Part shown: piece after piece, positions 7,021 to 14,233 of the stretch
Position numbering within the stretch: position 1 is the first letter of the stretch
How the letters are laid out: every line of letters starts with the position of its first letter
Notes under the pieces: model-generated
The model's database searches: none
Seen by the model: only the letters and a program-made list of their open reading frames with translations
What the model was told of the DNA's origin: nothing
Made by a program: the position numbers and the translations under genes
DNA from: Bacteroidales bacterium
GTDB lineage: Bacteria; Bacteroidota; Bacteroidia; Bacteroidales; UBA932
Assembly (NCBI GenBank): GCA_016303175.1
Contig: JAEDMF010000013.1
Coordinates: forward strand, 1-18,849
Direction of reading: 5' to 3'
DNA length: 18,849 nt

Positions 7021-8124
7021 ATGGAAACAAAAAGAATACAAGAGATTGCCGAGCTTTTCGACATTGACGGCAAGGTTGCTGCTGTCGCCCCTATGGGCCA
7101 GGGTTTGATAAATGACACTTTTAAGGTTGCGGTGGAAGGCGGCAGGCGTGCCTACGTTCTGCAGCGCATTAATGATAAGATTTTCAGGGATGTGAACGTG
7201 CTGCAGCGCAATATCGAGGTCGTTACCTCACATATCCGGGCAAAACTGGAGGAGGCAGGGGAGAGCGACGTTGACCGTAAGGTCCTTACTCCTGTTTTCT
7301 TGAAGGACGGGAGCAGAAGTTGGGTAAGAACGGATGAGGGTGTATGGCGTATGACCGTGCTCATTCCGGACGCTGTCACCATAACTGAAGTGACCCCGGA
7401 AAGCTCCTACGACACGGGCAGAGCCATAGGCCAGTTCGAAAAGATGCTGGTGGATGTGCCTGAAACCCTTGGAGAGACTATACCGGATTTCCACAATATG
7501 GAACTGCGCTCGCGTCAGCTCAAGGAGGCGGCTCAGACGAATCCCGTGGGAAGGATGGCGGATGAGGAGGTTCGGCGGATTTATGATTTCCTCCAACAGT
7601 ATGATTCTCAGATGTGTAAGGCCGAGAGAATGCATAGGGAGGGTTTGCTGCCCAAGAGGATATGCCATTGTGACGCCAAGGTAGCAAACATTCTATTCGA
7701 TCGGGACGGCAAGGTGCTCTGTGTTATAGATTTGGATACTTTGATGCCCAGTTTCGTCTTTTCCGATTTGGGCGATTTTCTGCGTACGGCGGCCAATACC
7801 GTTGAGGAGGATGATCCCGCCGTGGAGAAGGTTGCCTTCCGTATGGATATTTTCAAGGCTTTCATCAAAGGGTATCTGGAGACTGCCGGTTCTTTTCTGA
7901 CCGAGGTGGAAATAGAGAACATACCTTACGGAGTGGCTCTATTCCCCTATATGCAGGCAGTACGTTTCTTTGCCGACTATATCAATGGAGATACTTATTA
8001 TAAGACGGCATATCCTGAGCACAATCTCGTGCGCACCCGCAATCAGGTAGCCCTTTTCAAGGCGGCTCTTGCCCACGCCGACGAGATGGCCTCTTATGTC
8101 CGCAGCCTGATATCCAGCAGATAA
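7021..8124 (+). CDS. APH-fold sugar kinase, NahK-like (probable N-acetylhexosamine 1-kinase family)
   Basis: A 367-residue cytosolic kinase of the aminoglycoside phosphotransferase/choline kinase fold. The nucleotide-binding start PMGQGLINDTFKV (about 24-36) and YVLQRIN (45-51) resemble the NahK/LnpB group. The catalytic loop is HCDAKVANILFD with His216, Asp218 and Asn223, and the metal-binding segment is CVIDLDTLMPSFVFSDLGDF (234-253). This last segment is close to the NahK pattern rather than to true aminoglycoside kinases, so antibiotic resistance is unlikely. Homologues in Bacteroides have been annotated as mucin desulfatase, probably wrongly. By family, the probable substrate is GlcNAc or GalNAc, giving the 1-phosphate; specificity cannot be read here. 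The first ATG lies 7 nt after the promoter box, and later ATGs would remove the nucleotide-binding loop. Confidence 0.75.
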   Translation: METKRIQEIAELFDIDGKVAAVAPMGQGLINDTFKVAVEGGRRAYVLQRINDKIFRDVNVLQRNIEVVTSHIRAKLEEAGESDVDRKVLTPVFLKDGSRSWVRTDEGVWRMTVLIPDAVTITEVTPESSYDTGRAIGQFEKMLVDVPETLGETIPDFHNMELRSRQLKEAAQTNPVGRMADEEVRRIYDFLQQYDSQMCKAERMHREGLLPKRICHCDAKVANILFDRDGKVLCVIDLDTLMPSFVFSDLGDFLRTAANTVEEDDPAVEKVAFRMDIFKAFIKGYLETAGSFLTEVEIENIPYGVALFPYMQAVRFFADYINGDTYYKTAYPEHNLVRTRNQVALFKAALAHADEMASYVRSLISSR

Positions 8125-8243
8125 TTTGCTGTTTTCCCGCTGCTTCTTTGGTTCAATTATTGTATTAGACTTTCTCGTGCGCGTGGCTCAAACACAGGAT
8201 GCACGCCCCGGAATAAAAGCCTTAACCATTAATACTCAATAAG

Positions 8244-8678
8244 ATGAAAAAGATCGCTACACTTTTTTTGACACTCGCCGCCGTTGCATTCACGGCCTGC
8301 GCCAATGACAAACCCATTTCCTATGAGCAACTTCCATCACCGGTAAAGACATTCATCACCGCTGAATTCCCTGCACTTTCAATCTCTCACATCACTATGG
8401 ACCCCGGACTTGTTGACACTTCGTACGATGTGTATTTCACCGACGGTTTGAAGATTGAATTCAATGGCAAGGGAGAATGGGAGGAGATGAGCAGCAAGAA
8501 CACAACCATACCGGTCAAGTTCATTCCCGAACCCATAAAATCGACGGTAGAGAGCAGATGGCCCAATGTAGATTACAGAAAAATTGAGAAACACAGGTTT
8601 GGATACGAGGTTGAGTTGACAAATCGCTTGGAACTCAAGTTTGACAAGAATTTCAATCTCAAGGAAATCGACGACTGA
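8244..8678 (+). CDS. Small exported PepSY-like (DUF2874/BLIP-like) protein
   Basis: A 144-residue protein with an N-terminal signal peptide (MKK, then a hydrophobic stretch to about residue 17). The mature part has two similar units (about 27-83 and 89-144), each with a helix containing PxPxK then beta strands and ending in a motif like DGLKIEFNGKGEWEEM or NRLELKFDKNFNLKEI. This two-unit layout is typical of PF11396-type PepSY-like proteins of Bacteroidota. Their function is not established. FTAC with Cys19 could be a lipobox, giving a lipoprotein. ACA before Asn21 also fits signal peptidase I, so anchorage is uncertain. It has its own 119-nt upstream gap, in which I see no good promoter box, and ends before a bidirectional terminator. 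Confidence 0.75.
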   Translation: MKKIATLFLTLAAVAFTACANDKPISYEQLPSPVKTFITAEFPALSISHITMDPGLVDTSYDVYFTDGLKIEFNGKGEWEEMSSKNTTIPVKFIPEPIKSTVESRWPNVDYRKIEKHRFGYEVELTNRLELKFDKNFNLKEIDD

Positions 8679-8735
8679 GAATTTTCAGTAATCTGCAGCG
8701 GAAAAGTTTGGAAGACTACTGAATGATTGTAAAAC

Positions 8736-8770
8736 AAATCGCCACAGGATACATTCCCGTGGCGATTTTT
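8736..8770 (+). terminator. Rho-independent terminator, probably bidirectional
   Basis: AAATCGCCAC (8736-8745) pairs perfectly with GTGGCGATTT (8759-8768) around a 13-nt loop and is followed by TTTTT (8766-8770, partly in the stem). It ends the PepSY-like gene on the + strand. On the - strand the same stem is followed by TTTGTTTT-like sequence, so it can also end the transcript of the NagB/PIG-L gene, whose stop is 65 nt away. Confidence 0.75.
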
Positions 8771-8785
8771 CTGTAGAGTCTATAT

Positions 8786-8810
8786 CCGTGACGGTTTCCC
8801 CGTGACGGTT
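8786..8810. repeat. Two direct copies of an 11-bp unit, each a near-palindrome
   Basis: CCGTGACGGTT occurs at 8786-8796 and again at 8800-8810, a 14-bp period. Each copy contains CCGT-G-ACGG, symmetric about its centre base. It lies between the bidirectional terminator and the 3' end of the NagB/PIG-L gene. Function unknown. Confidence 0.6.
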
Positions 8811-8835
8811 CTATTAGGTAATTTTTTGAGGATTA

Positions 8836-10767
8836 CTAAAGAAGTCCTTCCACTTTGACGAATACCTCTATTGCCTGATATTCCGCCATACCCAGCTTGT
8901 CATACAGATGGGCAGTGTTGGATGTTCTCTCTTCGGCTCTCTGCCAGAACTCGCGGGGGTCGTCACCGGGGAAGGGCACGATGTCTTTCTGCGAGAGATG
9001 ATGATAAATGGCGTGGCGTTTCTCCACAACCTCATCGGGACTGAGGGGAACGGCCATATCCACGCGGCCCAGCTCCCATTCCATCCAGGCGCCCCTGTAG
9101 AGCCATAGGGTGCATTCTTTAACCCAGCTCTCTCCTTCATCGCGCAGCTGTTCCATAGCTTCCAACGCGGCCTCGGTGCAGACGCGGTGGGTTCCGTGAG
9201 GGTCGGCCAGGTCTCCCGCCATATAAACCTGATCGGGTTTAATCTTCTTGAGGAGGTCTTTGATGATGTCCACGTCCACCTGGGTTCTGGGGAGTTTTGT
9301 AACGCCGCCTGATTCATAGAAAGGCAGGTTCAGGAAATGAACGTTATCCATTCCCAGACCGAAGGAACGGCACGCTCCACGGGCCTCGCTACGGCGTATG
9401 GCTGCCTTTATGTCCAGAAGTTCCCTGGGCTCTATGCCGCTGGCCTTCTTCTTTGCCACCAGCTCGCTTGCAAACTCGATTTTGTCTCCGAAGCCGAGCT
9501 GTTTCGCAGCGTCCATATGCTGGATTACCACATCGTCGTGAACGGCCACATCGCCGGAAGTTTCGTAAGCAACGTGAACGTTATGACCCTGGTGCACGAG
9601 CCGGATGAAGGTGCCGCCCATCGAAATCACGTCATCATCGGGATGGGGAGAGAAGATGAGCACAGTCTTGGGCCAGGGTGTGCTGCAAACGGGGCGTGTG
9701 CTGTCGTTGCAACCGGGCTTTCCGCCGGGCCAGCCTGTAATGGTGTGCTGCAGGTCGTTGAAAACGCTGATGTTGATTTTGTCGAAGGAGCCGTATTTCT
9801 CGATAAGTTCCCCCAGAGAATTCTCCAGATAATCCTGAAGAGTGAGTTTGAGTATGGGCTTGTCCACCTTCTGGCACAGCCATACAACGGCCTTGCGGCA
9901 GAATTTGCTCGTCCAGTTGCAGGGACCGATGAGCCAGGGGCAGTCCTCGACCGTAAGTTGTTCGGCAGCCACTTTATCCACATACAGTGTTGTTTTGGGA
10001 TGGGACTGGAAGCAGGAGGCAGGCACCTCTATGGTCTGTTTGTTCTCTGCTATCTTCTTTACAGCCGAAGCCTTGTCCTCGCCCCAGGCCATAAGAATGA
10101 CCTTCTTTGCGGACATCATCGTGTCCAGACCCATTGCGATGGCGGCGAAGGGAGTCTGGCTGAGGTCGCCGTTGAAGTTCTTTGCGTGCCTCTTGCGGGT
10201 GATGTATGACATCTGGACCACTCTTGTGCGGCTTTGGAGGCTGGTGCCCACTTCGTTGATGCCGATTTGGCCCTTGGTACCTATGCCTGCCACCAGAAGG
10301 TCCAGACCGCGGGCTTTGATGTCGAAATCAGCGCACCATGCGCTAATCTCTTCTGCTGAAATGCTGCCATCGGGAATGAAGATGTTTTCTTCGGGAATGT
10401 CAATATGGTTGAGCAGATCCTCGTGCAGTCTGTGCCAGCGGCTCTGTTTGTTGTCCTTGCTGCAGGGATAATATTCATCAATGGAGAATACTGCCACGTT
10501 TTTGAACGAGACCTTGCCCTCCTGGCACATTTTGATGAGCAGGGAATATATGGTCTGGGGCGAGCGTCCCACCGTAAGACCTAGTTTGAACGGTTCCGGA
10601 CCTTTGTGGGCCTTGATTGCGGCGACGATTTCGTCAGCTATTTTCTCGCTTGCCAGGGCAGTATCCGAATAGATTTCTGTCGGGATTTTCTCAAATGAGT
10701 GAATGATGTCAGCGGGGAGGTTTTCTCTGATGAGACCTCCATCTTCGGGTAAAGAAAAGTGTTTCAT
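8836..10767 (-). CDS. nagB: Fusion: NagB-type glucosamine-6-phosphate deaminase domain + PIG-L/LmbE-type deacetylase domain
   Basis: A 643-residue protein with two domains. Residues about 30-300 are NagB-like: GLTVGRSPQTIY (63-74), FSIDEYY (94-100, Asp97 matching E. coli Asp72), and GIGTKGQIGINE (161-172). In E. coli the last motif is GVGNDGHIAFNE, so Asp141 is Lys165 here, His143 is Gln167, and Glu148 is kept as Glu172. Residues about 366-600 are PIG-L/LmbE-like, with the zinc motif FSPHPDDD (372-379) and DPHGTHR (522-528). The same fusion, about 660 residues long, is known in Bacteroides and is annotated as glucosamine-6-phosphate deaminase. Amino-sugar or glycoconjugate chemistry is likely, but the lost NagB residues make simple GlcN6P deaminase activity doubtful. 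It starts 17 nt after the CPBP protease gene and is probably the last gene of the nqr transcript. Confidence 0.85.
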   Translation of the reverse strand: MKHFSLPEDGGLIRENLPADIIHSFEKIPTEIYSDTALASEKIADEIVAAIKAHKGPEPFKLGLTVGRSPQTIYSLLIKMCQEGKVSFKNVAVFSIDEYYPCSKDNKQSRWHRLHEDLLNHIDIPEENIFIPDGSISAEEISAWCADFDIKARGLDLLVAGIGTKGQIGINEVGTSLQSRTRVVQMSYITRKRHAKNFNGDLSQTPFAAIAMGLDTMMSAKKVILMAWGEDKASAVKKIAENKQTIEVPASCFQSHPKTTLYVDKVAAEQLTVEDCPWLIGPCNWTSKFCRKAVVWLCQKVDKPILKLTLQDYLENSLGELIEKYGSFDKINISVFNDLQHTITGWPGGKPGCNDSTRPVCSTPWPKTVLIFSPHPDDDVISMGGTFIRLVHQGHNVHVAYETSGDVAVHDDVVIQHMDAAKQLGFGDKIEFASELVAKKKASGIEPRELLDIKAAIRRSEARGACRSFGLGMDNVHFLNLPFYESGGVTKLPRTQVDVDIIKDLLKKIKPDQVYMAGDLADPHGTHRVCTEAALEAMEQLRDEGESWVKECTLWLYRGAWMEWELGRVDMAVPLSPDEVVEKRHAIYHHLSQKDIVPFPGDDPREFWQRAEERTSNTAHLYDKLGMAEYQAIEVFVKVEGLL

Positions 10768-10784
10768 GCCTTTAGCAATATTTG

Positions 10785-11633
10785 TTATTTTGTAAAATCG
10801 GTCTTCAGCATTTTGATGCAGAACAACACTGTCAGAGCTACGCTCAGCAGGTATATCATTACAAATATAACATTATTGTCTATTGCTTGAAACAAATATT
10901 CGCAATTTTCAAATTTCGGAATGCGGCTGAGGATGACACTTGTGAGGTTGTTCACGGCGTGCATCAATATGGTCAGCTTGAGTGAGCCTGTCTTCCAATA
11001 AACCAGGCCGAACAGGCAGCCCAGGGCAAAGGCGGGAATGCCTTGCCAGGGATTGAAATGTATGATGGCGAAGAAGATGGCGGAAATGATTATTGCCCAG
11101 GCCGGGTGCACTTTGCGCAGCATTCCGCGCAGTATCATTCCGCGGCAGAGCCATTCTTCAAAGAAGGGCGCGAAGATTGAGGTGCACAGGATGCTGACCC
11201 ACAGAGGGCCGTCCGTAAGGCTTTCCATCATCCTTTTCAGGAAGTCCGGCATCTCGGGCAGCAGCAGACCGCTCGGTTCGCATATTATGGCGGCAGCCCA
11301 GGTGACGGGCACGACCATCATAGCAAGGCGGGCAAAGCCTATGGGAGAGAAACGCCCTTCATCTACCTTTACACAATCCTGCCCGCCGAATGGATTGCTT
11401 TTCGCAGCGGCGTAGAGCATTGCGGGCAGGAATTGTATGGGGTAGGCAATCAAAGTTCCGTAGGTTGCGGCAATGTGCGCACCTGCGAATCTTTGTAGTA
11501 ACAAAACTGCAAGATTGCCAATGCAGGCTCCGGCCAACAGAAGCCCGAACAAGCCGAACAGTCCTCCTGTGCCCGGGCAATAGTAGTCATATCCGGACAG
11601 CAGGTCGAAGGAACGCTTATGCTTGGTTTTCAT
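10785..11633 (-). CDS. CPBP-family intramembrane metalloprotease (CAAX/Abi type)
   Basis: A 282-residue polytopic membrane protein. Motif 1 FFEEWLCRG has Glu159, Glu160 and Arg164. Motif 2 FFAIIHF has His192. Motif 3 LMHAVNN has His225 and Asn229. These are the glutamate and histidine residues that form the active site in the Rce1/CPBP family, so the enzyme looks intact. Several hydrophobic helices surround them (about 23-46, 56-77, 100-118, 145-157, 178-193 and 255-273). The frame is open to 11723, but that would overlap the end of nqrF. ATG 11633 leaves a 49-nt gap and gives a normal N-terminus. Substrate unknown. It sits between nqrF and the NagB/PIG-L fusion with no terminator seen on either side. 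Confidence 0.85.
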   Translation of the reverse strand: MKTKHKRSFDLLSGYDYYCPGTGGLFGLFGLLLAGACIGNLAVLLLQRFAGAHIAATYGTLIAYPIQFLPAMLYAAAKSNPFGGQDCVKVDEGRFSPIGFARLAMMVVPVTWAAAIICEPSGLLLPEMPDFLKRMMESLTDGPLWVSILCTSIFAPFFEEWLCRGMILRGMLRKVHPAWAIIISAIFFAIIHFNPWQGIPAFALGCLFGLVYWKTGSLKLTILMHAVNNLTSVILSRIPKFENCEYLFQAIDNNVIFVMIYLLSVALTVLFCIKMLKTDFTK

Positions 11634-11682
11634 ATCGGTCGGAGTCTTTGGCAATTTCCAGTTCTGAGTTTGGTTCGGATTA

Positions 11683-12954
11683 CTATGCTCCGAAGTTGTC
11701 GTACAGTATGCTTTCGGGTGCAACGCCGAGTGAGTCGAGCAGGTTGTTCACTGCGCCGACCATCATCGGGGGACCACACATGAAGTACTTGATGTCTTCG
11801 GGAGCCTCGTGGTTCTTCAGATAGGTTTCATACATCACATTGTGCACGAAGCCTGCAACGTACTTGACTCCTGCAGCATCGGCGGCGGGGTCGGGACGGT
11901 CAAGCGCAAGGTGGAAGTGGAAGTTGGGGAACTCCTTCTCGATTTGGGCGAAGTCCTCCAGATAGAAGGCCTCCACAAGGGCGCGGGCGCCGTAGAAGAA
12001 GTGCACTTCCTTCTTGGTCTTGAGAGTCTTGAACAGTTGCATGATGTGGCTGCGCAGAGGAGCCATGCCGGCGCCGCCGCCCACGAAGATGTATTCTTGG
12101 CTGTCAGGGTCGTTCTCCGGCAGGAGGAAGTCGCCGTAGGGGCCGGAAATGGTCACGTGGTCACCGCTCTTGCGTGTGAAGATGTACGAAGATGATATGC
12201 CGGGAGGCACAGGCAGCATTTTGAATACGCCTCTAGGCTGGGTGCGGTCGAAGGGAGGTGTGGCAATGCGGACATTCAGCATTATCATACCCTCCTCAGC
12301 CGGGTAAGAGGCCATGGAGTAGGCGCGTACCGTGGGAGTCGTGTTCTTGGTGGTAATGTCGAAGAAGCCGAATTTCTCCCAATCTGCCCTGTACTCGGGC
12401 GCAACGTCTATATCCTTGAACTTGATGTCGTACTCGGGGATGGCAATCTGGATGTACTGGCCGGACTTGAAGGGAACGTGTTCGCCTTCGGGAAGTTTCA
12501 CCTTGAACTCCTTGATGAAGGTGGCGACGTTGTCGTTGGAGATAACCTCGCAGTCCCACTGGCGTACGTCGAGAGCGGACTCGTCGATGGCCACCTTCAG
12601 GTCTTCCTTGACCTTGACCTGGCAGCCCAGACGCCAGCCCTGTGCAATCTGTTTGCGGCTGAAGAAACCTACCTCGGTGGGAAGTATGGTGCCGCCGCCT
12701 GTCAGCACACGGCATTTGCACTGGCCGCAGGCACCTTTGCCGCCGCAAGCGGACGAAAGATATATCTTATTCTCCGCAAGGGTGTTGAGCAGGGTGCTGC
12801 CGGGGTTTACCTCAATGACTTTCTTGCCGTCATTGATGTCGATTTTCACTTTGCCCTTAGGGGTGATTCTTGCCTTTACAAAGAGCAGGAGCACCACGAG
12901 CACCAGTGTCACAAGCAGAATGACTGCTATGGATGCAATTATTGTATTTGTCAT
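11683..12954 (-). CDS. nqrF: Na+-translocating NADH:quinone reductase subunit F
   Basis: A 423-residue entry subunit that takes electrons from NADH onto FAD and then a 2Fe-2S cluster. The N-terminal anchor TM is at about residues 5-26. The ferredoxin domain carries Cys70, Cys76, Cys79 and Cys111, the same numbering as in Vibrio. The FAD motif RAYS is at 210-213, and the NADH-binding FVGGGAGMAPLR is at about 290-301. It ends YDNFGA, typical of the family. The open frame begins at a TTG (12960), but ATG 12954 is the better start: a Shine-Dalgarno GGAGGA stands 7 nt before it. It is the last nqr gene, and a CPBP protease gene follows. Confidence 0.95.
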   Translation of the reverse strand: MTNTIIASIAVILLVTLVLVVLLLFVKARITPKGKVKIDINDGKKVIEVNPGSTLLNTLAENKIYLSSACGGKGACGQCKCRVLTGGGTILPTEVGFFSRKQIAQGWRLGCQVKVKEDLKVAIDESALDVRQWDCEVISNDNVATFIKEFKVKLPEGEHVPFKSGQYIQIAIPEYDIKFKDIDVAPEYRADWEKFGFFDITTKNTTPTVRAYSMASYPAEEGMIMLNVRIATPPFDRTQPRGVFKMLPVPPGISSSYIFTRKSGDHVTISGPYGDFLLPENDPDSQEYIFVGGGAGMAPLRSHIMQLFKTLKTKKEVHFFYGARALVEAFYLEDFAQIEKEFPNFHFHLALDRPDPAADAAGVKYVAGFVHNVMYETYLKNHEAPEDIKYFMCGPPMMVGAVNNLLDSLGVAPESILYDNFGA

Positions 12955-12961
12955 AGTCAAG

Positions 12962-12967
12962 TCCTCC
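12962..12967 (-). promoter_or_regulatory. Strong Shine-Dalgarno of nqrF
   Basis: The minus strand reads GGAGGA, 7 nt before the ATG at 12954 and just after the nqrE stop. It decides the ATG over the upstream TTG at 12960. Such a motif is uncommon in Bacteroidota. Confidence 0.6.
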
Positions 12968-12970
12968 TAC

Positions 12971-13585
12971 TTAAAGTGAAATACCCATAAATATCATAAA
13001 GGCCATACCCATCAGACCTACGGTGATGAAGGTGATGCCTATGCCCTTGAGAGCCTTGGGCACGTTGGAGTAGGCGAGTTTCTCGCGTATGGCTGCAAGA
13101 GCCACGATGGCCAGATACCAGCCTATGCCTGAGCCGAGAGCATACACGACGCTTTCTCCCACGCCTGCGAAATCTTTCTGCTGCATGAAGAGAGAACCGC
13201 CAAGGATGGCGCAGTTCACTGCAATCAGGGGCAGGAAGATGCCGAGAGAAGAGTACAGAGAGGGCATGAACTTCTCCACTATCATTTCCACCAGTTGCAC
13301 GAAGGCTGCGATGACTGCGATGAAGATGATGAAGCTGAGGAAGCTCAAATCCACGTTTGCGAACTCTTCGCCAAGCCAGCTGAGGGCGCCGCTCTTGAGC
13401 ACATAGGTGTCGAGCAGGTAGTTCAGGGGAAGAGTGCAGACCAGCACGAAGATCACGGCGAGACCGAGACCATTGGCTGTCTTCACGTTTTTGGATACTG
13501 CCAGGTATGAACACATACCGAGGAAGTATGCAAAAATCATATTGTCAACAAAAATTGACTTTACGAACAAGCTTAATAATTCCAT
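12971..13585 (-). CDS. nqrE: Na+-translocating NADH:quinone reductase subunit E
   Basis: A 204-residue integral membrane subunit with six predicted helices, in the usual size range of NqrE. The two conserved cysteines are present: Cys25 in LGMCSYLAVS and Cys125 in AVNCAILGG. Together with those of NqrD they bind the intramembrane iron centre. NqrD and NqrE are related, pseudo-symmetric subunits. The gene begins 21 nt after nqrD. The upstream stretch is A/T-rich with no Shine-Dalgarno. The TAA is directly followed by the nqrF ribosome-binding site. Confidence 0.95.
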   Translation of the reverse strand: MELLSLFVKSIFVDNMIFAYFLGMCSYLAVSKNVKTANGLGLAVIFVLVCTLPLNYLLDTYVLKSGALSWLGEEFANVDLSFLSFIIFIAVIAAFVQLVEMIVEKFMPSLYSSLGIFLPLIAVNCAILGGSLFMQQKDFAGVGESVVYALGSGIGWYLAIVALAAIREKLAYSNVPKALKGIGITFITVGLMGMAFMIFMGISL

Positions 13586-13606
13586 AATAATATAAGGTAT
13601 GTGTTG

Positions 13607-14230
13607 CTATTTTTCCTGAAGATCCTTGTCCAGGCTGCGCTGAATCCAGATGATGCATCCCAAAAGGATGAGAGCGAAAGGAGGCAGGATGACAAGGCCG
13701 TTGTTTGCATAACCGGCGGCATAGAAGCAGTCGGGGATAACCTGGAAGCCGAAAATGGTGCCGCTGCCGAGAAGTTCGCGCATGAAGGCCACAACTACCA
13801 GTATCATACCGTAGCCCAGACCGTTGGCCAGACCGTCAACCAGTGAGGGGAGGGGCTTGTTGCCGAGGGCGAAGGCCTCAATGCGGCCCATCACGATACA
13901 GTTGGTGATGATAAGTCCTATATATACGGAAAGGGATTTGTCAATGGGGTAGGTGGCTTCGAAGGCTTTGAGCAGCTGGTCCACGAGAATAACCATCATT
14001 GCTACCACCACCAACTGGACGATGATGCGCACGCGGTTGGGGATGGTCTTGCGGATAAGAGAGCATACAAGGCTGCTCAGTCCGGTAACCGCAGTTACGG
14101 ACAGGGCCATTACAAGCGCTCCCTTGAGTTCTACGGTAACTGCCAATGAAGAGCAGATGCCCAGCACAAGCACAGTGATGGGATTACCCTTGAAGATGGG
14201 GTTAAGGAATGTTTCTTTGAAGTTTGCCAT
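13607..14230 (-). CDS. nqrD: Na+-translocating NADH:quinone reductase subunit D
   Basis: A 207-residue membrane subunit with six predicted helices. It starts MANFKETFLNPIFKGNPITV, as many NqrD proteins do with a short amphipathic N-terminus. The iron-binding cysteines are Cys26 (LGICSSLAVT) and Cys111 (ITNCIVMGR). The segment EAFALGNKP after the second cysteine is also typical. It begins 3 nt after the nqrC stop, with a GGAGGA 7 nt before the ATG that lies within the last codons of nqrC, so the two genes are probably translationally linked. Confidence 0.95.
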   Translation of the reverse strand: MANFKETFLNPIFKGNPITVLVLGICSSLAVTVELKGALVMALSVTAVTGLSSLVCSLIRKTIPNRVRIIVQLVVVAMMVILVDQLLKAFEATYPIDKSLSVYIGLIITNCIVMGRIEAFALGNKPLPSLVDGLANGLGYGMILVVVAFMRELLGSGTIFGFQVIPDCFYAAGYANNGLVILPPFALILLGCIIWIQRSLDKDLQEK

Positions 14231-14233
14231 AGC

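Noticed and set aside
7021..8124. Aminoglycoside resistance gene
   Set aside because: The APH fold is present, but the motifs match the NahK-type sugar kinases, and there are no signs of mobility around it.
8176..8206. Short inverted repeats in the gap before the PepSY-like gene
   Set aside because: Only 5 bp stems, two competing pairings and no T tract; within chance expectation.
8684..8723. Inverted repeat TTCAGTA / TACTGAA after the PepSY-like gene
   Set aside because: Only 7 bp with a 26-nt loop and no T tract; the strong terminator just downstream explains the site.
9337..10209. 290-codon plus-strand open frame
   Set aside because: It is antisense to the NagB/PIG-L gene, shows no recognisable domain and has no promoter or start context; a shadow frame.
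11634..11723. 30-residue N-terminal extension of the CPBP protease
   Set aside because: It would overlap the end of nqrF and adds a hydrophilic stretch not seen in the family; ATG 11633 is better.
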